From NCBI GenBank assembly GCA_029267465.1, contig JAJUIT010000005.1, positions 1 through 34,061 of the forward strand: DNA of 34,061 bases. The letters run 5' to 3'. Below, in pieces: positions 16,109 to 24,177 of this stretch (the stretch's first letter is position 1; every line of letters starts with the position of its first letter). The notes below the pieces were generated by a model. It did not search any database. It worked only from the letters and a program-made list of their open reading frames with translations, and was not told the DNA's origin. The position numbers and the translations under genes are program-made. The stretch comes from Synergistaceae bacterium. GTDB taxonomy: Bacteria; Synergistota; Synergistia; Synergistales; 79-D21.

Positions 16109-17786
16109 CTAGAGCGGCCTTGTTCCTGCTTCGAAGCGGATTTCCCGCGTTTGGGGAACAAGGCCGCTCTCTTTCCGCAGGAACCGCTGTTCCCACAGGG
16201 AAAGGAAAAGACAGGTCAGCGTGACGGTGCTTGAATCCCGGTCCGGCTGTTCCAGTCGGCTTCTTTCTCCTTCTGGAATGAAACCCGGGACGGGGTTTTT
16301 CCTGAAGAAGCCCGCGAAGGGTCCGCTCGTGCAGAGCCTCGTCCGGGGCCAGCCGGTTCCGCCCTTTTTCTCCATGGCCGGGCAGCCTGGCAGGTTTTCC
16401 TGGAGGATGCCCTTGAGAAGGTGCTTCAAGTGTCCATTCCGGGTGTACCGAAACGGCATGGGGATCTTCAGGGATTCCTCGACGGCCGTTCTCTGGGAGA
16501 AGGGGGCATGGAGGCTTTTGCCGAGGGAAAAGGCCTGCTGCCGGTAGCGGTTGAACCAGTGGCCCGAGAAGAAGACCATGAACGCGCACAGTTCAGCCTG
16601 CCGGTTAAGGATCTCCCTTTCCGGGGAACGGAAGCAAAAGCGCGCCAGGACATATTCGAGGCGTCTTTCGAAAGCCCTCTCGACCGCCCTTGAGCCCAGG
16701 ATCCTCTCGACCAGCCGGATGTCGGAGGTGCTGTAGCTTTTCGCGGCAAACCCTTCCGGGTCCTCCGCAGGCCGGCACGCCCTTCCTTTCTGCTCTTCCG
16801 TTTCCGGTGCGTAAACCTGCTTGACGGCGGAAAAGCCGAAAAGCGTGTCGGCGTAGTCGCCGCTGAAGAAAAGCCGGGAAGATCTCCGGAAGGCTCTCGA
16901 GTTGAAAACGGGCTGGAAAACAGTCACCGGAAAGATTTGGCCGGTCTCTTCCAGCGCATCAAGGCTCAAGGAGGGCAGGTCGCTTTCCTGGATCTCGATC
17001 CTTTGGGGACGGATTCCCAGCTCCCGGGCAGATTGTTCGGCGTACTCCCTTTCGAACCGGAACTCCGGGCTGTCGCACCCCACGAAAACCGCTTCAGAGG
17101 AATCGCCAAGCCGCCATTTCAGGAGGGTCGAGTCCACTCCGCCCGAAAAGAGAACCGCCTTCTCCCTCCGATCTGAAAACAGCTCCAGGGCTTGATCCAG
17201 GGAGCCGAGGACGCGTTTTGCGGCAATCGAAGGATCGGTTTCTCCCCGCGGCTCAAGCCGTTCCTGGAAGACGGGACGGAATCTCCCGGAATCCAGGTCG
17301 ATTTCGAGGGTCTGGCCATGGGCGACCCTGCGGATGGGTCCGAACTCGGTGCGGTGTCCCGGCATGTCCGGGAAGAGCAGCAGGTCCGCCAGCCAATCGT
17401 CTGTCAGTGGGAAGTTTCGGCCGGGCAGAGATTCGAGGGCGTTGCGGAAATGATCGGTTACGATAAGGCTCCCGTTGGCTCCCGCCAGGAAAAACAGGTC
17501 AGCGGTGGAGTTGATCGATCGGTACAGGAAAAGGCGCCGGAGTGTCCCCCCCTGGTCCTGCAGGCAAACCAGGGTGCCTTCTTCCACGCAGCGGGCAATG
17601 CGGCTCCATTGGGGATCAGGGCACGCCAGGTCGACGCGCTTTGTTGCGGCTTTCCGGAGAAAATCTCCGAGGAGAAGAGAGGGCTCCCCACCAGGCCGGG
17701 CTTCCCTCCCGCAGGGGGGCTGCCTCGGGGTTGGTCCACAAAAAGCGGAGGTGCCGGAAGGGAGGTGTTCCCCCTAAGCGGTTCAC
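16109..17786 (-). CDS. Asparagine synthetase-like ATP-pyrophosphatase, paralogue A1 (apparent single-base frameshift)
   Basis: Asn-synthase family protein of about 559 residues if a frameshift is bridged. The unbroken main frame runs from a stop at 17774-17776 to 16109, and a GTG at 17587 would start it inside the domain. The expected N-terminus lies in another frame starting with GTG at 17786, which overlaps the neuA stop as GTGA. That frame gives FLWTNPEAAPLREGSPAWWGALSS; after about 17668-17682 the main frame gives LLGDFLRKAATKRVDL and on to EEGTL. Together these match paralogue A6. The ATP loop SGGVDS (near 214), SGDYADTLFG and KKGGTGWPRTR are intact. There is no N-terminal Cys, so no glutaminase. 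It would adenylate a carboxylate and join it to an amine. It is third in an operon after wecC-like and neuA-like genes. Confidence 0.82.
16111..16174 (+). terminator. Terminator of the fumC-malic enzyme operon, overlapping the end of the convergent gene
   Basis: A perfect 16-bp stem (16111-16126 with 16155-16170) encloses a 28-base loop and is followed by CTTT. It starts eight bases after the malic-enzyme stop. The same DNA encodes the last residues of the minus-strand gene ending at 16109, so one sequence serves as both coding tail and hairpin. The T-run is short. Confidence 0.65.
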
Positions 17787-18499
17787 GTTCCGGTCCCTCT
17801 CCGGGCCAGGAAAAACTCCGCCAGGGCCAGGTCATCCGGGCTGTCGACGTTGACGGAAACATCGGGTTCCATCAGGTAGGGGACACAGCCGGGGCCGTAA
17901 GCGATCTTCCCCGACCGCCAGGTTTCCGTCCAGGCGGCATAGATGGCCCCGTTCCGGGTGTAGGTTTTCGTAAGTTCCTGCCGCCTTGGGGGAACGGGCT
18001 GTTCCAGGAAGGGTCGAAGCGCCCCGTCGTTGATGGAAAATTGCCAGGCGGGGTGATAATGCCCCGGGACTTCCGCCACGCTGACGACCGAGCGGGCCCC
18101 GGAGTCGAGAAGAAGCTCGAGGGCCTCGTCGACGTGGCGGCCCGTCCGGAGCGGGGCCGTCGGCTGCAGAAGAACGAGGATGTCGGGCAGATGGCCTTCG
18201 TTTTCCCAGAGCCAGTCAAGGGCGTGGATCACCACGGCGGAAGACGGCGTGTCGTCCTGAGCCAGTTCCGCAGGCCGGAGGAACGGCACTTCCGCTCCGG
18301 CCCGCCTTCCTTCCGCGGCGATTTCTTGCGAATCCGTGGAGAGGATCACCCGCCCCACCAGGCGGCTCTCGAGACCGCTTTCGATGGCCCTGGCGACGAG
18401 GCTCTTTCCGGCTAGCAGGCGGAGATTTTTGCCGGGAATGCCCTTGGATCCCGACCGTGCAGGGATGAGGCCGAGGATTCGGAGATCTTCAGAATTCAT
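17783..18499 (-). CDS. neuA: Acylneuraminate cytidylyltransferase (CMP-sialic/nonulosonic acid synthetase)
   Basis: 238 residues. The ATG at 18499 overlaps the stop of the dehydrogenase gene (ATGA), and the start gives the family N-terminus LRILGLIPARSGSKGIPGKN, which binds CTP. LQPTAPLRTGRHVDEAL and NVDSPDDLALAE are also typical of the family. It activates a nonulosonic acid (sialic, legionaminic or similar) with CTP to a CMP-sugar for glycosyltransferases. It lies between a nucleotide-sugar dehydrogenase and an asparagine-synthetase-like gene and works with the NeuB/NeuC-like enzymes of the divergent operon. The exact nonulosonic acid is not determined. Confidence 0.9.
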   Translation of the reverse strand: MNSEDLRILGLIPARSGSKGIPGKNLRLLAGKSLVARAIESGLESRLVGRVILSTDSQEIAAEGRRAGAEVPFLRPAELAQDDTPSSAVVIHALDWLWENEGHLPDILVLLQPTAPLRTGRHVDEALELLLDSGARSVVSVAEVPGHYHPAWQFSINDGALRPFLEQPVPPRRQELTKTYTRNGAIYAAWTETWRSGKIAYGPGCVPYLMEPDVSVNVDSPDDLALAEFFLARRGTGT

Positions 18500-19755
18500 G
18501 GTGTCGCTTCCCCCGCCTTTCGTGTCCCTGCCCGGATGATTCCGTTGGGATCGACGAAAAGCGTTTCGGCCGAGATCCGCCTTTCGATCCCCTCGAATTC
18601 CCGGTGGCGCGTGAGAAGGGCCACCACGTTCGCTTCTTTCAGGGCCTCCTCGAGGGAGACCAGCCGACAGTTTGGAAGGGCGGAAAGAGGAGGGCAGAGC
18701 CGGTCGATGTTCGGTTCCACGATCCGGACCTCGCCGTTCTTCATGGAGCACAGCTTTCCGGCGATCTTGACGGCGGGGCTTTCCCGCAGGTCGTTCACGT
18801 TCGGCTTATAAGCCAGCCCCAGGCAGGCGAAGACGGGGTTCTCGAACCGGCAGGCCGCTTTCTTAATCCGCTCCAGGACCCATTCCGTCTTGCGTTCGTT
18901 GGTCTTCCGCGCGGCCTGGATCAGCGCCGTGTCCTCCGGGGCGGACGCAACCAAGAACCACGGGTCCACGGGGATGCAATGGCCCCCGACTCCAGGCCCC
19001 GGCTCCATGATCCGGACCCGGGGATGCCGGTTTGCCAGGCCGATGAGAGCCTCCGGGTCGATGCCCCACTTCACGCAAAGCATGGAGATTTCGTTGGCGA
19101 AAGCGATGGAAGCGTCCCGGGAGGCGTTTTCCACCAGCTTGCACATCTCGGCCGTCCTGGCGTCCGTCGTGTGAACCGCCCCGCGGACGAAGCCCCTGTA
19201 GAAGGAGGCCGCCTTTTCGGTCGATTCCGGGTCGATCCCTCCCACGACCCGGTCCACTTCGACTAGCTCTTCCAGGATCTTTCCCGGGAGGACCCTTTCG
19301 GGGCAGTGGGCGGCGAAAAAGAGAGGCCGGCCTTCGGGGGAGGCAAGGTCCGGCCGTTTTTCGAGGAGCCTGGAGGCCATTTTCTCCGTGGTTCCCACGG
19401 GAACCGTGGATTCGATGACCAGGAGGTTTCCCGCTTCAAGAAACGGGGAGATCGAATCCACGGCCTGTTCCACGAAGGAAAGGTCTGCCTTGCGGACCTC
19501 TCGCACCGGCGTGGGGACGGCGACGATGAAAACATCGGCCCGTGAAACGGAACCCGATGGAACGAGCCTCCCTGAAGAAACACACTCCCGGGCCAGGGCG
19601 CCAAGGGATGGTTCCAGGCCGGGAAGATTGCCCAAGCGAAGCGCGCGAAGGACGCTCTCGCTCGTGTCAACTCCCCGGACCGAGTGCCCGTGTCGGGCCA
19701 GCAGCGCGGCAAACGGAAGACCGATGTAGCCAAGGCCAAGAACGCAAACGTTCAA
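18496..19755 (-). CDS. wecC: UDP-N-acetyl-D-mannosaminuronate (WecC-type) nucleotide-sugar dehydrogenase
   Basis: 419 residues from a TTG start supported by AGGAGAGG upstream; the protein then begins NVCVLGLGYIGLPFA, the NAD-binding Rossmann motif. IVAVPTPV, ESTVPVGTTE, Lys206 in AEMCKLVENA and the catalytic Cys260 in GPGVGGHCIPVDPWFL follow the UDP-sugar dehydrogenase order. The VGGHCI-VDPWF form is typical of UDP-ManNAc dehydrogenases. It oxidises the C6 alcohol of a UDP-sugar to a carboxylate in two NAD-dependent steps. The resulting uronic acid is a ready substrate for amide formation by the asparagine-synthetase-like enzymes nearby. First gene of the minus-strand operon. Sugar identity (ManNAc or related HexNAc) is inferred. 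Confidence 0.88.
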   Translation of the reverse strand: MNVCVLGLGYIGLPFAALLARHGHSVRGVDTSESVLRALRLGNLPGLEPSLGALARECVSSGRLVPSGSVSRADVFIVAVPTPVREVRKADLSFVEQAVDSISPFLEAGNLLVIESTVPVGTTEKMASRLLEKRPDLASPEGRPLFFAAHCPERVLPGKILEELVEVDRVVGGIDPESTEKAASFYRGFVRGAVHTTDARTAEMCKLVENASRDASIAFANEISMLCVKWGIDPEALIGLANRHPRVRIMEPGPGVGGHCIPVDPWFLVASAPEDTALIQAARKTNERKTEWVLERIKKAACRFENPVFACLGLAYKPNVNDLRESPAVKIAGKLCSMKNGEVRIVEPNIDRLCPPLSALPNCRLVSLEEALKEANVVALLTRHREFEGIERRISAETLFVDPNGIIRAGTRKAGEATP

Positions 19756-19837
19756 GAAGGCCCTCTCCTTTCAATCCAATCCAATTGCTTTTCTCAATTT
19801 TGCCCCGAATCCTCCATGCCCGCAACGGGAAGGGATC

Positions 19838-19866
19838 TTGCGGGGCAGGATGTTTCCGGCTAGATT
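19838..19866 (+). promoter_or_regulatory. Possible promoter of the plus-strand glycan operon (leaderless start)
   Basis: TTGCGG (19838-19843) and TAGATT (19861-19866) are spaced by 17 bases. The predicted transcription start, six to eight bases after the -10 box, falls on the ATG of the acetyltransferase gene at 19873. That gene has no visible Shine-Dalgarno sequence, so the message may be leaderless. Box matches are weak. Confidence 0.3.
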
Positions 19867-19872
19867 CATACA

Positions 19873-21033
19873 ATGGAAAAAGAAAGAATTCACCGAAAAG
19901 CTTTTCTGCGCCCCTACACGGATTCCGACTGGGACCCGGTGCACGGCTTCATCGCCTCCCAATGGGGGCTCGACCACCCCATGACGGAACGGCGGCTCTT
20001 CGACTGGCAGTTTTCGGGGTTCGGTCCCTCGAAAAACCAGGCTCGCCCGATCCTGCTTTTCATGGAAGAGGAGCTGGCCGGTTTTCGGGGAATCATCCCC
20101 GGGCTGTACCAAGTCCCGTCCGGAAAGGGGATGCGGATCCTTCCCGGCGGGAGCCTTGCCATGTGGATGGTCCGGAAGGAATTCCGGGGCCTGGGACTGG
20201 GCCGGCTGATGCATGCCGAAGCGGAACGGCTGTGTCCCGTCCTTTCCGGGGCCGGGTCGAACCCGGAAACATCGGTTCCGATCTACCTGGAAAACGGATT
20301 CCGGTTCCTGGAGGCCATGAACCGTTACCTGGCGGTCCTGGATCCCCAAGCCTGCATGGACCGCTTCGGACGGCAGGCCGCCGCGATTCCTCCCGTTCCT
20401 GCAGGTACCGGCGCTTCGCTTGCCCCTTCAAAACCGGATGCCGCTTGGCTTGCCGAAACCTGGAAGGGGTCCGCCTTCGCTGCCGGGTTCTTTTCCCTTT
20501 ACCGGAACGCGGAATTCTGGAAATGGAGAATCCTGGAAAGCCCCGGGTTTCGTTACGAAACCTTCGTGGATCCGGACGGCGCCGGATTCGCAGTTGGCCG
20601 GATCGAGCCGCTTTTTTCGGGCGAGGGAAGCCCTTCCCCGGTGTCTTGCGTCCTGAGGATCATCGACCTGGTCCCTTCCAGCGTTTCCGCGTGGAACGGG
20701 TCCGAGGACGAGGCGTTCGCCAGTTTCCTCGGGCGCTGTTTAAAATGGGCCCGCTCCGCCGCCGGCTGCATAGCGGCGGATTTCCACTGCGCCAGCGGCG
20801 TCTTCTGGCCCATGCTGAACAGGGCCGGTTTTGCCAGGGAACGGGATTTCACGCTGGGGGACGTTCCTCCCCTGCCCCGTCTTTTCAACGGCTCACCGGG
20901 TTCAGGCCGGCCCATCAACGCCCTGTTCAAGGCTCCCGGGCATTTTTCCTTCGAGCGGGTTTACATGGTGAAATCCGACAACGATATGGATCGCCCAAGG
21001 AGGCTGGATTCAAATGGGCAAGTCCTTTACTGA
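19873..21033 (+). CDS. GNAT-type acyltransferase of the surface-sugar locus
   Basis: 386 residues. The N-terminal half carries the acetyl-CoA-binding GNAT motif: MWMVRKEFRGLGLGRLMHAEAE (about residues 97-118; R-x-x-G-x-G/A is RGLGLG). It continues with PIYLENGFRF, typical of the motif B region. The C-terminal half (about 180-386) looks like a second, degenerate GNAT-like or sugar-specific domain, with FWKWRILESPGF resembling those in long acetyltransferases of polysaccharide loci. It probably N- or O-acylates an amino sugar precursor. It is the first gene of the plus operon and overlaps neuB by 20 bases. No ribosome-binding site is visible. Acyl donor and acceptor are unknown. Confidence 0.8.
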   Translation: MEKERIHRKAFLRPYTDSDWDPVHGFIASQWGLDHPMTERRLFDWQFSGFGPSKNQARPILLFMEEELAGFRGIIPGLYQVPSGKGMRILPGGSLAMWMVRKEFRGLGLGRLMHAEAERLCPVLSGAGSNPETSVPIYLENGFRFLEAMNRYLAVLDPQACMDRFGRQAAAIPPVPAGTGASLAPSKPDAAWLAETWKGSAFAAGFFSLYRNAEFWKWRILESPGFRYETFVDPDGAGFAVGRIEPLFSGEGSPSPVSCVLRIIDLVPSSVSAWNGSEDEAFASFLGRCLKWARSAAGCIAADFHCASGVFWPMLNRAGFARERDFTLGDVPPLPRLFNGSPGSGRPINALFKAPGHFSFERVYMVKSDNDMDRPRRLDSNGQVLY

Positions 21034-22048
21034 AGCGTTGAACGAGGGGAAGTGCCTGGTGATCGGAGAGGTCGCCATGGCCCACGACGGCAGCCTCGGC
21101 CTCGCCCACGCTTTCATCGACGCGGTGGCACGAACCGGAGCGGATGCCGTGAAGTTCCAGACCCACCTGGCCGAGGCGGAGGGAACGGCGGCCGAACCGT
21201 TCCGGACGCCGTTCAGCCCGCAGGATTCCACCCGGAGGGAGTACTGGAACCGGACTGCCTTCACGGAAGACCAGTGGGCGGGCCTGGCGCGGCACGCCGA
21301 GGAGAAGGGGCTCTTTTTCCTGAGCTCGCCGTTTTCCCTGGAAGCCGCGGCCCTGCTCCGGCGGGTCGGGGTCTCGGCCTGGAAAGTCCCCTCCGGCGAA
21401 ACCGGGAACGCTCCCTTACTGGAGGACCTGCTGACGGATCGGCTGCCGATCCTTCTTTCGACGGGGATGAGTCCCATGGCCGAAATCGACGCCGCCGTCC
21501 GGAAGGTAAAGGAAGCGGGGGTTTTGCTCGCGGTCCTGCAGTGCACCAGCGCTTACCCGTGCCCTCCCGAGAAGGTGGGATTGAACCTGGTTCCGCTTTT
21601 CAGGGAACGCTATGGCTGCGCGGTGGGACTCTCGGACCACTCCGGAACGATTTTCCCGGGGCTGGCCGCCGCGGTTCTGGGGATCCAGGTCCTGGAGGTT
21701 CACGTCACCCTCTCCCGGGAAATGTTCGGCCCGGATGTCCCGGCCTCCGTGACGACCGGGGAGCTTGCGACCCTCGTGGAAGGAATCCGCTGGATCGAGC
21801 GCATGAGGGCGTCCCCGGTGGACAAGGACCTCGCGGCGGAAAGCATGGCTCCCCTGAGGCGGATCTTCACCAAGAGCCTGGTTGCCGCCAAGCCCCTGCC
21901 GGCGGGAACGATCCTGAGCCGTTCCCTGGTTGCCCTGAAAAAACCCGGTACGGGCCTGCCGGCCTCGAAACTCGAAAGCGTGATCGGCCGCCGGCTGAAA
22001 ACACCCCTGGAGAGGGACGCGCAAATCCTGGAGGAGAACCTCGAATGA
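21014..22048 (+). CDS. neuB: N-acetylneuraminate (nonulosonic acid) synthase
   Basis: 344 residues. The start is set by AAGGAGG nine bases before the ATG. The NeuB TIM barrel opens with CLVIGEVAMAHDGSLGLAHAFIDAVARTGADAVKFQ and has WKVPSGETGN, LLSTGMS, VLQCTSAYP and VGLSDHSGT, all family motifs; LEVHVTL corresponds to the metal-site strand. A C-terminal SAF (antifreeze-like) domain follows (about 280-344), starting KSLVAAKPLPAGTIL. It condenses phosphoenolpyruvate with ManNAc or a related 6-carbon aldose to make a nine-carbon nonulosonic acid. It overlaps neuC by four bases. The substrate depends on NeuC and could be a modified ManNAc. Confidence 0.93.
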   Translation: MGKSFTEALNEGKCLVIGEVAMAHDGSLGLAHAFIDAVARTGADAVKFQTHLAEAEGTAAEPFRTPFSPQDSTRREYWNRTAFTEDQWAGLARHAEEKGLFFLSSPFSLEAAALLRRVGVSAWKVPSGETGNAPLLEDLLTDRLPILLSTGMSPMAEIDAAVRKVKEAGVLLAVLQCTSAYPCPPEKVGLNLVPLFRERYGCAVGLSDHSGTIFPGLAAAVLGIQVLEVHVTLSREMFGPDVPASVTTGELATLVEGIRWIERMRASPVDKDLAAESMAPLRRIFTKSLVAAKPLPAGTILSRSLVALKKPGTGLPASKLESVIGRRLKTPLERDAQILEENLE

Positions 22049-23193
22049 AACGCAAAGTCGCCGTCGTCGTGACCGCCCGTCCCAGCTACGCGCGGATCAA
22101 GACCGCGCTGAAAGCCATGGAAGCCCACCCGGGAATCGACCTCCAGCTGGTCGTCGCGGCTTCGGCCCTCCTGGACCGTTACGGCAGCGCCTCCACGGTG
22201 ATCGAGAAGGACGGGTTCCGCATCGCTTCCCGGGTCTTCATGCTCCTGGAAGGGGAGAATCCCCAGACTTCCGCCATCACGACGGGCCTGGGGCTCGTGG
22301 AAATGGCAACCGTCTTTGAAAACCTCAAGCCGGACGCCGTCGTGACCATCGCGGACCGGTTCGAAACCCTGGCCACGGCTTCGGCCGCGGCCCTCATGAA
22401 TCTCCCCCTGGTGCACGTCCAGGGGGGCGAAGTCACCGGTTCGGTGGACGAGAAAGTCCGCCACGCGGTCACCAAGATGGCCGACCTCCACTTCGTCGCG
22501 ACGGCCAAGGCCCGGGAGCGGGTCATCCGCATGGGGGAAGACCCTGGAAGGGTGTTCGTCACCGGCTGCCCTTCCATCGACCTGGCCGCGGAGGTTTCCC
22601 GGCTGCCCGGAAACGGCTTCGACCCGTTCGCTTTCGGGGTCGGCCCAACGCTGGACCTGTCGGGTCCCTGCCTGGTCGTCATGCAGCACCCTGTCACCAC
22701 CGAGTACGCCGAGGCCCGCCGCCAGGCCATGGAAACCCTTTACGCCGTCAGGGACCTCGGAATTCCCGCCCTGTGGTTCTGGCCCAACCCGGACGCCGGG
22801 TCGGACGGGACCTCGAAAGCCATCCGCTGGTTCCGGGAGCACGAATCGCCGCAGAACATCCATTTTTTCCGCAATTTCCCCCCGGAAACCTTCCTGCGCC
22901 TTCTGGCCCGCTGCAGCTGCATCATCGGGAACTCCAGCGCGGCGATCCGGGAATGCGCCTTCCTGGGAGTCCCAGCGGTCAATGTCGGGACGCGCCAGGA
23001 GGGAAGGGAAAGGGGGCGCAACGTGGTGGACGTTCCGCACGATCGGCGCAAGATCGAGGAAGCCGTGCGATTTCAGCTGGGCCACGGTCCCTACCCGCAG
23101 GATCCCGTCTATGGCGACGGGCAGGCCGGCCCCCGGATCGCGGACCTGCTGGCCACCCTGCCCCTGTCGATCGAAAAGAGGCTGACCTATTGA
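22045..23193 (+). CDS. neuC: UDP-N-acetylglucosamine 2-epimerase (hydrolysing), NeuC-like
   Basis: 382 residues; the ATG overlaps the neuB stop (ATGA at 22045-22048) and GGAGGAG lies upstream. Motifs: VVVTARPSYARIK at the N-terminus, VTIADRFETLATA, LVHVQGGEVTGSVDEKVRHAVTKMADLHF and GNSSAAIRECAFLGVPAVNVGTRQEGRERGRNV. The GGE-TG--DE--RHA-TK motif is diagnostic of the epimerase superfamily and the hydrolysing branch. It converts UDP-GlcNAc (or a modified UDP-HexNAc) to free ManNAc and UDP, supplying NeuB. With NeuB and NeuA it completes a sialic-type route. No dehydratase/aminotransferase pair for legionaminic or pseudaminic acid is present in the window. Confidence 0.92.
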   Translation: MKRKVAVVVTARPSYARIKTALKAMEAHPGIDLQLVVAASALLDRYGSASTVIEKDGFRIASRVFMLLEGENPQTSAITTGLGLVEMATVFENLKPDAVVTIADRFETLATASAAALMNLPLVHVQGGEVTGSVDEKVRHAVTKMADLHFVATAKARERVIRMGEDPGRVFVTGCPSIDLAAEVSRLPGNGFDPFAFGVGPTLDLSGPCLVVMQHPVTTEYAEARRQAMETLYAVRDLGIPALWFWPNPDAGSDGTSKAIRWFREHESPQNIHFFRNFPPETFLRLLARCSCIIGNSSAAIRECAFLGVPAVNVGTRQEGRERGRNVVDVPHDRRKIEEAVRFQLGHGPYPQDPVYGDGQAGPRIADLLATLPLSIEKRLTY

Positions 23194-24146
23194 ACGCAAA
23201 CGGCGCGGAAACCGTCATCGTGACTTACCACTACCTGACCGGTGAGGTCTTCCCGGGGAGGGGAGTCCACCCCTTCGGCCTGGAACGGTTCCGGGCGCAG
23301 CTTGAGAGGCTCGCCCGAACCTCGCGGTTTCTGAGCCTGGAGGACCTCCTCGAAGAAAGGCGGCCTCCCCTGCGGGGCGCTCGCCGGTACGTCCTTCTGA
23401 CCTTCGATGACGGCCTGGCGGAGCAGTTCGAAGCGGGGCTTCCTTTGCTCGAATCCATGGGGATCCCGGCGGTCTTTTTCCCGTGCACCGGCCCGATGGA
23501 AAACGGGGCCCTTCTCCACGTCCACCGGCTGCATGCCCTTCGGAGCGCCCTGTCGGACCGGGATCTTTTGGCCCTTTTCCTGCGGATTGCAGAATCCCGG
23601 GGGTTCGAGGAAAGCGCCCGGGACATCACCCTGGGCCCGGCGGAAACGGCTTCCTATCCCTATGACGAACCCGAAGGCCGGCGCCTGAAGTCTCTGTTCA
23701 ATTACACGCTGCCGGTCAAGGAAAGGGAAACGATCACGGCCCTCGCGTTCGAGGAGGTCTTCGGGCACTCCAGGCCCTGGGCCGAACGTCTTTACATGAG
23801 TCCCGCAATGATCCGGGAACTGGGCCGCAAGGGGCTCCTGGGGACCCATACGCACTCCCACAGGCCCCTCTCCAGCCTGGGGCGGGAAGGGGCGAGGAAG
23901 GAAATCGAGGTGAGCCTCGATCTCCTCGAAAAAACGGCTGGTTTTCGGCCCCGTGCGGTGAGCTATCCTTATGGCGGAAGGCTCGCCGTTTCCCCTGAAA
24001 CCTTCGAGGCGGCCTCGGACTGCGGAATGGCGTGCGGTTTCACCACGGAAAGGAGAGCAAACCCCGTTGGAACGCACCGTCTGCGGCTGGGCCGGTTCGA
24101 TGCGGAGGACCTTTACCCCGGAAAGAGGCCGCTTTTCGATCTGTAA
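23190..24146 (+). CDS. Polysaccharide deacetylase (NodB/CE4-type) family protein
   Basis: 318 residues from a TTG that overlaps the neuC stop (TTGA at 23190-23193). Upstream frame has no family similarity. VIVTYHYL opens the barrel, TFDDG (71-75) carries the metal-binding and catalytic Asp, and HTHSH (220-224) supplies the two zinc His. SYPYGG is the family's R/P-rich motif 3. These enzymes remove N- or O-acetyl groups from carbohydrates. In this locus it could free an amino group on the sugar, creating an acceptor amine for the asparagine-synthetase-like enzymes next door. No signal peptide, so it probably acts on a cytoplasmic intermediate. Role is inference. Confidence 0.85.
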   Translation: MNANGAETVIVTYHYLTGEVFPGRGVHPFGLERFRAQLERLARTSRFLSLEDLLEERRPPLRGARRYVLLTFDDGLAEQFEAGLPLLESMGIPAVFFPCTGPMENGALLHVHRLHALRSALSDRDLLALFLRIAESRGFEESARDITLGPAETASYPYDEPEGRRLKSLFNYTLPVKERETITALAFEEVFGHSRPWAERLYMSPAMIRELGRKGLLGTHTHSHRPLSSLGREGARKEIEVSLDLLEKTAGFRPRAVSYPYGGRLAVSPETFEAASDCGMACGFTTERRANPVGTHRLRLGRFDAEDLYPGKRPLFDL

Positions 24147-24177
24147 CCGCTTCATCGAAGAGAAGGGAGTGCGCTGA

